Positions 58,978 to 64,000 of a DNA stretch of 64,000 bases are shown here, in pieces. The notes beneath the pieces are model-generated. The model worked only from the letters and a program-made list of their open reading frames with translations. It searched no databases and was not told the origin of the DNA. Source of the DNA: Seonamhaeicola sp. S2-3 (GTDB taxonomy: Bacteria; Bacteroidota; Bacteroidia; Flavobacteriales; Flavobacteriaceae); NCBI RefSeq assembly GCF_001971785.1, contig NZ_CP019389.1, positions 1-64,000 on the forward strand. The letters are read 5' to 3'. A program made the position numbers and the translations under genes. How positions within the stretch are numbered: position 1 is the first letter of the stretch; each line of letters begins with the position of its first letter.

Positions 58978-60336
58978 ATGCAAACAGAACCAATAATAGG
59001 CAAACATGATTCGCTTAAAAAAGAATCCATTATCAAACTGCTTTGGGTCTTTGTAGGTCCAGCAGTATTGGGGCTTTTAATCAATATTTTTTACAATGTT
59101 GTAGATAGAATTTTTGTTGGCCATTTTGTGGGAGCCGACGGCTTATCGGCCGTAACCATGGTATTCCCGATTGCTCTTTTTAAGTTCAGTTTTGTACTGT
59201 TGTTAGGCAGTGGCGCCGGTGTGTTAATAGCTAAATACTTAGGCGAAAACAGGCAAGACAAAGCCGAAGAGGTATTGGGCAATATGATGGCAGGTCTTAC
59301 TGTTGTTAGTGCTGTTTTTACTCTTTTAGGCTTGCTTTTCCATAAAGAAATTTTACAGCTTCTAGGAGCCGAGGGACAATTGTTACAACAGTCTGCTGCA
59401 TACTTGTTTGTTATTGTGTTAGGGTTTCCCTTAAGCTTTTTTATCGCACTGGAATTTACTTGCCGTGCCGAAGGCAATCCGCGTTTACCCGCAAAACTTA
59501 TATTGCTTTCTGCCATTATCAACATCTGTTTAGACTATGTCTTTATGAAAGTAATGGATATGGGCGTTAAAGGTGCTGCACTTGCTACCATTATTGCTCA
59601 AGGAACTAATGCATTGCTTTTAATTAATTATTATCTCAATGGTAAAAGTTTGGTGAAATTGCAATGGAAACAAATCCGATTAAAAAAAGAAGTCATTCTC
59701 CCTATTTTATCAGTGGGTTTTTCTCCTTTTCTTATGGATGGGGCGGTGAGTTTTCAAAATGCTTTTGCGAATAACCTTCTATTACAAACAGGGGGAACTG
59801 ATGCGGTAGCCGCTATGGGAATCATTTTTGGAATCAATGTCTTTTTTATGATGACGGCTCTTGGTACTGGTGATGGTATGCAGCCTATTGTAAGTTTTAA
59901 TTTTGGTGCAAAACTTTACGACCGAGCCGCAAAAACCTTGATCTATGTTTTGGTTTTTGTACTTTCTGTGGCGTTGTTTGGGATTTTAATTTTAGAATTA
60001 TTCCCTAATGCCATCATCAACATCTTTATCAATGGCAATGAAAATATCCGAAGTATTACGCATACTGCACTAAATATTTTTGTTTGGTCCATTCCTTTTT
60101 ACATGACGCAAGTGGTTATAGCCCGGTATTTCCAGGCTTTGCAAAAAAATACCATTGCCACCTTTTTGGCAATACTACGACCAATATTTCTTTTCATTCC
60201 CATCTCTTTTGTTTTAAGTGATTGGTATGGATTTAAGGGAATTTGGACAGCCTTTATTGCAAGTGATGCTTTAGCGGCTTTGTTTGCTGTACTACTAGTG
60301 AAGAAATATAATTTAAAAGGCTTGCAAAACGAATAG
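58978..60336 (+). CDS. MATE family efflux transporter (second)
   Basis: A 452-residue MATE exporter with about 12 helices in two repeats. The opening GPAVLGLLINIFYNVVDRIFVGHFVGADGL and the second-half SFQNAFANNLLLQTGG are typical of the DinF/MepA-like branch rather than the NorM-like paralogue at 39.8-41.1 kb. Its G+C is distinctly higher than the downstream operon. It is preceded by 52 bases without a clear promoter. Confidence 0.92.
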   Translation: MQTEPIIGKHDSLKKESIIKLLWVFVGPAVLGLLINIFYNVVDRIFVGHFVGADGLSAVTMVFPIALFKFSFVLLLGSGAGVLIAKYLGENRQDKAEEVLGNMMAGLTVVSAVFTLLGLLFHKEILQLLGAEGQLLQQSAAYLFVIVLGFPLSFFIALEFTCRAEGNPRLPAKLILLSAIINICLDYVFMKVMDMGVKGAALATIIAQGTNALLLINYYLNGKSLVKLQWKQIRLKKEVILPILSVGFSPFLMDGAVSFQNAFANNLLLQTGGTDAVAAMGIIFGINVFFMMTALGTGDGMQPIVSFNFGAKLYDRAAKTLIYVLVFVLSVALFGILILELFPNAIINIFINGNENIRSITHTALNIFVWSIPFYMTQVVIARYFQALQKNTIATFLAILRPIFLFIPISFVLSDWYGFKGIWTAFIASDALAALFAVLLVKKYNLKGLQNE

Positions 60337-60363
60337 TTAAACTAAAAACAGAAAACAACTTGA

Positions 60364-60474
60364 TTAAGAAACAATCTTTTATCATCACAATTAGATAGTG
60401 TTAGTGACAAGCAACAAGAACTACAAGCTGTTATTCAGTTGTACCGTGCATTAGGGGGAGGTTGGCTTAATTAA
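60364..60474 (+). pseudogene. C-terminal relic of an RND-type outer membrane efflux protein
   Basis: A 36-codon frame bounded by stops reads ...QLDSVSDKQQELQAVIQLYRA (60391-60453) then LGGGWLN. The QLYRALGGGW ending is characteristic of NodT/OprM-type outer membrane factors. Nothing upstream encodes the rest of such a protein, no start codon is available, and the frame begins right after a stop at 60361. It looks like the scar of a deleted RND pump operon. Confidence 0.75.
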
Positions 60475-60509
60475 TTTGTGTATAAAATAGTAAAATTGAA
60501 GACCAACTT

Positions 60510-60570
60510 CCATCGATAAAATGATACTATCTATATAGTTAACAGATACAAACATCTATTTTAGTATCAA
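60510..60570 (+). promoter_or_regulatory. candidate operator upstream of doxX-lytS-lytR
   Basis: An inverted pair GATACTA (60523-60529)/TAGTATC (60565-60571) encloses AGAT-n6-ATCT. CCATCGATA occurs at 60510-60518 and again upstream of the TolC operon at 52944-52952. This gap of 138 bases after the relic holds no gene. Confidence 0.35.
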
Positions 60571-60612
60571 AAACTTAAAACAAACCTTAAATTAGAAGGT
60601 AAAATAAATAAA

Positions 60613-61011
60613 ATGAAAAAAAATATAGATTTAGGATTCTTAATACTAAGGATTACAGTTGCAGGTTTAATGTTGTTTCATGGCGTAGCAAAATTGAGTC
60701 ATTTAGATGGTATCAAAAATATGTTATCTTCTAGTGGAATTCCTGAATTTATGGCTTATGGTGTATTTATAACTAAAATCATTGCTCCAGTTTTAATGAT
60801 TATAGGCTTTAGAACACGTTTAGCATCGATAATATTTTTCTTTGGAATGATAACCGCTTTATTTTTAGCACATTCAGGAAATATGTTTGCATTATCAAAA
60901 ACAGGCGGTTTACAAATAGAATTAATTTTATTGTATGCTTTTGGTGCATTAACTTTGTTTTTTATAGGTTCTGGAAAATATGCTATTTCATCGAAACATA
61001 TCTGGGACTAA
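60613..61011 (+). CDS. DoxX family membrane protein
   Basis: A 132-residue four-helix membrane protein. The DoxX landmarks LGFLILRITVAGLMLFHGVAKLSH and APVLMIIGFRTRLASI are complete. DoxX proteins have been linked to thiosulfate or redox functions and to oxidative stress, but most are unassigned. It is 15 bases before the LytS-type kinase, so all three genes of this block are likely one transcript. Confidence 0.9.
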   Translation: MKKNIDLGFLILRITVAGLMLFHGVAKLSHLDGIKNMLSSSGIPEFMAYGVFITKIIAPVLMIIGFRTRLASIIFFFGMITALFLAHSGNMFALSKTGGLQIELILLYAFGALTLFFIGSGKYAISSKHIWD

Positions 61012-61026
61012 AATCAATTCATCTTT

Positions 61027-62058
61027 ATGGATAAAAAAAATAAAATAACGTTTTTTTCACATAGTTTAGTATGGTTGGTACTTTTTAGTATTCCGTATAT
61101 TTTATCGTATGGGCAAGAGCAAAACATCAATAGAGTTATAGCTCATTTTTGGATTCCTGTTCTCTTTTATGCTGTTATTTTTTACACTAACTATTTTGTG
61201 TTAATTGATAAGTATTTGTTTAAAAAGGAAACGCTTTTATTTATACTTATTAATGCCTTAATAATTGCTGTTTGTATTACTGCAAAAGAACAAATTGAAG
61301 GTAATGTTTTTGCTGATCTTAGTATTCCTAAAAACAGTGATGGTAATGGCCCTCCATTAAAGATGATGATTTATGTGCAAATGTTTTCTTATTTGGCACC
61401 TTTATTATTTTCAATTGCTGTAAAAACCACCAAACGTTGGGTAAAAGCGGAGACCGAGCGTAAAGAAGCCGCTAATTTTAAATTACAGTCAGAATTACAA
61501 CATTTACATTACCAGTTACAGCCACATTTCTTTTTTAATTCGTTAAACAACATTTATGCAATGGTAGATATTTCGCCAGAAAAAGCCAAAACATCTATTC
61601 ATAGCTTAAGCAAACTAATGCGCTATATGTTGTACGAGACCAATGTAGAAGAAGTTTCCCTGACTAAGGAAATTGAATTTATGTCTAAATACATTGAATT
61701 AATGAAGCTACGCGTCTCTGAGAAAACTATTGTTAATTATAGTTTCCCAAAAGACGGAAGTAGTATTAAAATAGCACCTTTATTATTTATCTCATTAATA
61801 GAAAATGCTTTTAAACACGGAGTGTCTGCAAGTCAAGATAGTACAATAGATATTACAATGACTCTAGAAGATAACAAGGTAATGTTTATAACAAAAAACA
61901 ATAACTTTCCTAAAAACACTCAAGATAAAAGTGGCTCTGGTATTGGGCTACAAAATCTTGAAAAACGTTTACAACTTTTATACGCAGGTAAATATAAATT
62001 TAATACTAAGGTAGAAAATGAATATTTTAATGTAAATTTAGAGTTGGAAACTGTTTAA
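61027..62058 (+). CDS. LytS-type sensor histidine kinase
   Basis: A 343-residue kinase with four membrane helices (about 8-140) and no periplasmic sensor domain. The His_kinase motif HYQLQPHFFFNSLNNIYAM holds phospho-acceptor His167; the ATPase has NAFKHG and GSGIGLQNLEKRLQLLY. Its partner is the LytTR regulator three bases downstream. The stimulus may be membrane state or the DoxX protein upstream. Confidence 0.93.
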   Translation: MDKKNKITFFSHSLVWLVLFSIPYILSYGQEQNINRVIAHFWIPVLFYAVIFYTNYFVLIDKYLFKKETLLFILINALIIAVCITAKEQIEGNVFADLSIPKNSDGNGPPLKMMIYVQMFSYLAPLLFSIAVKTTKRWVKAETERKEAANFKLQSELQHLHYQLQPHFFFNSLNNIYAMVDISPEKAKTSIHSLSKLMRYMLYETNVEEVSLTKEIEFMSKYIELMKLRVSEKTIVNYSFPKDGSSIKIAPLLFISLIENAFKHGVSASQDSTIDITMTLEDNKVMFITKNNNFPKNTQDKSGSGIGLQNLEKRLQLLYAGKYKFNTKVENEYFNVNLELETV

Positions 62059-62061
62059 AAT

Positions 62062-62802
62062 ATGAGTAGTTTAAAAATATCTTGCGTAGCTGTAGATGAC
62101 GAACCTATGGCTTTAAACTTAGTAGAAAGTTATATTGAAAAAACGCCATTTTTAAAACTAAAAACTAAATGCAGTAGCGCTATAGAAGCTATGCAATATA
62201 TTAAAGAACATCCTGTAGAACTGTTATTTTTAGATATACAAATGCCAGATCTTACTGGTATTGAATTTTCTAAATTATTACCAGAGCATACACGCGTTAT
62301 TTTCACAACAGCTTTTGATCACTATGCATTAGACGGCTTTAAAGTAGATGCCATAGATTATTTGTTAAAGCCTTTTGATTATGCCGAGTTTTTAACCGCA
62401 GCTAACAAAGCACAAAAATGGTTTGAATTATTAAAAGGAAAAACCAACCAACCTGAATTGATTTCAAAAGAAAAAGAATTTCTTTTTGTAAAATCAGAAT
62501 ACAAACAACTACGCATTAAACTAGCCGATGTATTGTATTTTGAAGGTTTAAAAGACTACATTAAAATATGGTTGAAAGATAATCCTAAACCCATTTTAAC
62601 TTTAATGAGCCTTAAATCTTTGGAAGAAGAATTGCCTGAAACCCAATTTATGCGTGTACATCGTTCGTTTATAGTATCATTAAATAATATAGATGTAATA
62701 GAACGCAGCCAAATCATTATTAACAAACAGCGCATTACCGTTTCAGAACAGTATAAGCCTAAATTTTTGGAATTTATTAATAAGAATTCTTTAAAGTTTT
62801 AA
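62062..62802 (+). CDS. LytTR family response regulator
   Basis: A 246-residue regulator. The receiver domain (about 5-120) has acidic pocket VDDEP, phospho-acceptor Asp58 in LFLDIQMPDLTG, and Lys in YLLKPFDY. The LytTR DNA-binding domain (about 145-243) has FLFVKSEYKQLRI, DVLYFEGLKDYIKIWL and FMRVHRSFIVSLNNI. Such regulators bind pairs of direct repeats; two candidate sites share CCATCGATA upstream of this operon and of the TolC operon. Confidence 0.94.
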   Translation: MSSLKISCVAVDDEPMALNLVESYIEKTPFLKLKTKCSSAIEAMQYIKEHPVELLFLDIQMPDLTGIEFSKLLPEHTRVIFTTAFDHYALDGFKVDAIDYLLKPFDYAEFLTAANKAQKWFELLKGKTNQPELISKEKEFLFVKSEYKQLRIKLADVLYFEGLKDYIKIWLKDNPKPILTLMSLKSLEEELPETQFMRVHRSFIVSLNNIDVIERSQIIINKQRITVSEQYKPKFLEFINKNSLKF

Positions 62803-63619
62803 TTAGGATTGGTATCGATATATGTTTTGTTTCATCATTCATAGTCCTACATCTGAAAAATCGGAAGACCAAATCACATATGGAAGCAATCATTTGACAA
62901 AAAATCTAAGTGTGATGATTTAATAGTGAAAGAATAATGGAGTATGTTCAAAATTTATAATACATTCCTAATGTAATGTTACATGCAATTTACCTGTTGG
63001 GGCTTTACGCCAAATTTCCAAAAACAATCAACTTTTTCTGTTGACTTAAAATAACTTTCGTCCGAGCAAACCTTCATTTAGAAATTTAAACTTTAACAGA
63101 ATTAAAACAGCCGTTTTAAACATGGTTTCTCTTTTTGTTGGTTGATTCTGATAATCAATTTTTTGAAATAAAATAAAAAAACGGTAGTTAACAACATAGA
63201 TACTAGGTTAAAACCAAATGGAAATCAAAATCTTTCTTCAATTATATTTTAAAGCACTCATTGAGTATACAAATGCAAGCCTCAGAAGACGCATTACAAA
63301 TACAACTTTTTTCAAAGTAGTAAGAGAAATGTAAAATTTACCAATGCTGGTGAGTTTCTTCGAGAACATTGGGTTAGAAAAAAAGCGGTTACTAATGTTG
63401 TTCAATACGCCAAAATTATTGGAAACGAAATGGGGTTTTGAGGTTTTGGTTCATAAAACTTATTATAACAGCTTACTTACAAATTTCTTTGGTAATAATT
63501 GTTTTCAACACAATTTTTTGGAGTTTATTATGTTATATGACGTTTAAAAGAAATACAATGTTAATTATTTTTAAAACTTAAAGAGTATTAACAAAGTCTT
63601 TTATTTTTGCCATGATTTT
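62803..63619. other. 817-base region with no intact gene, probably degenerate
   Basis: No frame here resembles an intact gene. A frame at 63331-63441 encodes KFTNAGEFLREHWVRKKAVT and NVVQYAKIIGNEMGF before a stop; it reads like the tail of a real protein without a start. A 38-codon frame at 63218-63334 overlaps it in another phase, as after a frameshift. TTGATT/AATCAA followed by T6 (63142-63164) is a weak plus-strand terminator. ATCGATA occurs at 62814-62820. Confidence 0.5.
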
Positions 63620-64000
63620 ATGACTTTTATAAAACAACATATCAATCTTAGACTTTTCTGGTTCATAATGTCTTTGCACATTCTGAATATTAGTGTTGAT
63701 GCTCCTGATGTTAAGCCTGATTATATTCCTGAAGATTTAGGCTATAACGATATGGAAAGTGTTGTGGAAATTGTGCTTGAACAGATTTTGGGTTTTGAAG
63801 ATGCTATACCTGAACAAGAAGACGATGATACCTCTCAAGGGCTTTTAAATCACAGTTTCGTTCCTGTTTTCTATCAGAAACAATTCAATTATTCTGTTTT
63901 GCTTCACGATAACTTCATTGAAAAGAAACACATCAGCTTTTATAAAGACAAATACTTCAAGCAATTTCAACCCGAAATTTCTACGCCGCCTCCTAAGGCT
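63620..64000 (+). CDS. hypothetical secreted protein, 3' partial
   Basis: An open frame runs off the right edge (127 codons seen). From the ATG at 63620 the N-terminus HINLRLFWFIMSLHILNISV is a plausible signal segment, followed by acidic DAPDVKPDYIPEDLGYNDME and VVEIVLEQILGFEDAIPEQE. An ATG at 63668 is an alternative start. I recall similar short proteins at the head of metal-efflux (CzcABC-type) loci in flavobacteria; nothing in the visible part proves this. Function unknown. Confidence 0.65.
   Translation, partial: MTFIKQHINLRLFWFIMSLHILNISVDAPDVKPDYIPEDLGYNDMESVVEIVLEQILGFEDAIPEQEDDDTSQGLLNHSFVPVFYQKQFNYSVLLHDNFIEKKHISFYKDKYFKQFQPEISTPPPKA

Noticed and set aside
63344-63547. 67-codon open frame in the degenerate region
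   Set aside because: It is out of phase with the more protein-like frame ending at 63441, and its sequence has no recognisable motif.

Overview
The window looks like chromosomal DNA from a member of the Flavobacteriaceae (Bacteroidota). The DNA is AT-rich, many intergenic gaps carry TAnnTTTG boxes (the -7 element of the Bacteroidota primary sigma factor), one secreted protease ends in a type IX secretion sorting domain, and several gene orders are typical of the group (bamD-rpoZ-coaBC-DUF4835-recN; a DUF2279 gene beside mltG; a 480-residue GAPDH). Genus cannot be settled from sequence reading alone. Almost all of the window is core housekeeping DNA; the most accessory-looking part is about 53-64 kb.

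Layout. 0-4 kb: the end of a surface-type protein, a pair of hypothetical/NRDE genes, and pruA. 4-10 kb: fabI, then a minus-strand run of bamD, rpoZ, coaBC, a PorD/DUF4835 gene and recN, with a 136-base hairpin just before coaBC. 10-20.5 kb: dapA, a two-gene split 5'-nucleotidase, ligA, prmC, ribD and small enzymes. 20.5-31.5 kb: thioesterase, dnaA, phosphatase and methyltransferase genes, cell-wall genes (a lysozyme-like protein, mltG), dapF, htrA and gap. 31.8-37.1 kb: a large lipoprotein, and an ECF sigma/anti-sigma pair with a coiled-coil DUF4097-like protein. 37.2-45.2 kb: meaB, PAP2 phosphatase, MATE exporter, nitronate monooxygenase, a T9SS subtilase and mnmA. 45.3-51.4 kb: a three-domain fasciclin lipoprotein, a MORN-like protein, yidC and pyrG. 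51.7-52.9 kb: a second ECF sigma cassette. 53-60.3 kb: a tripartite MacAB-type export operon, a DUF1566 lipoprotein and a second MATE exporter, much of it with higher G+C than the rest. 60.3-64 kb: a relic of an outer-membrane efflux protein, a DoxX-LytS-LytR operon, 0.8 kb of apparently degenerate DNA, and the start of a hypothetical secreted protein.

No tRNA, rRNA, CRISPR array, intact insertion sequence or defence system was seen. The best candidates for something undescribed are non-coding: the long hairpin abutting coaBC, a second nested hairpin with a possible pseudoknot after the fasciclin gene, a promoter-to-terminator unit at about 41.3 kb that could be a small RNA, a helically phased GTTAA array in front of htrA, and direct repeats over the fasciclin promoter. 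The efflux island has a visible compositional boundary inside its adaptor gene and the scar of another efflux system at its far side.
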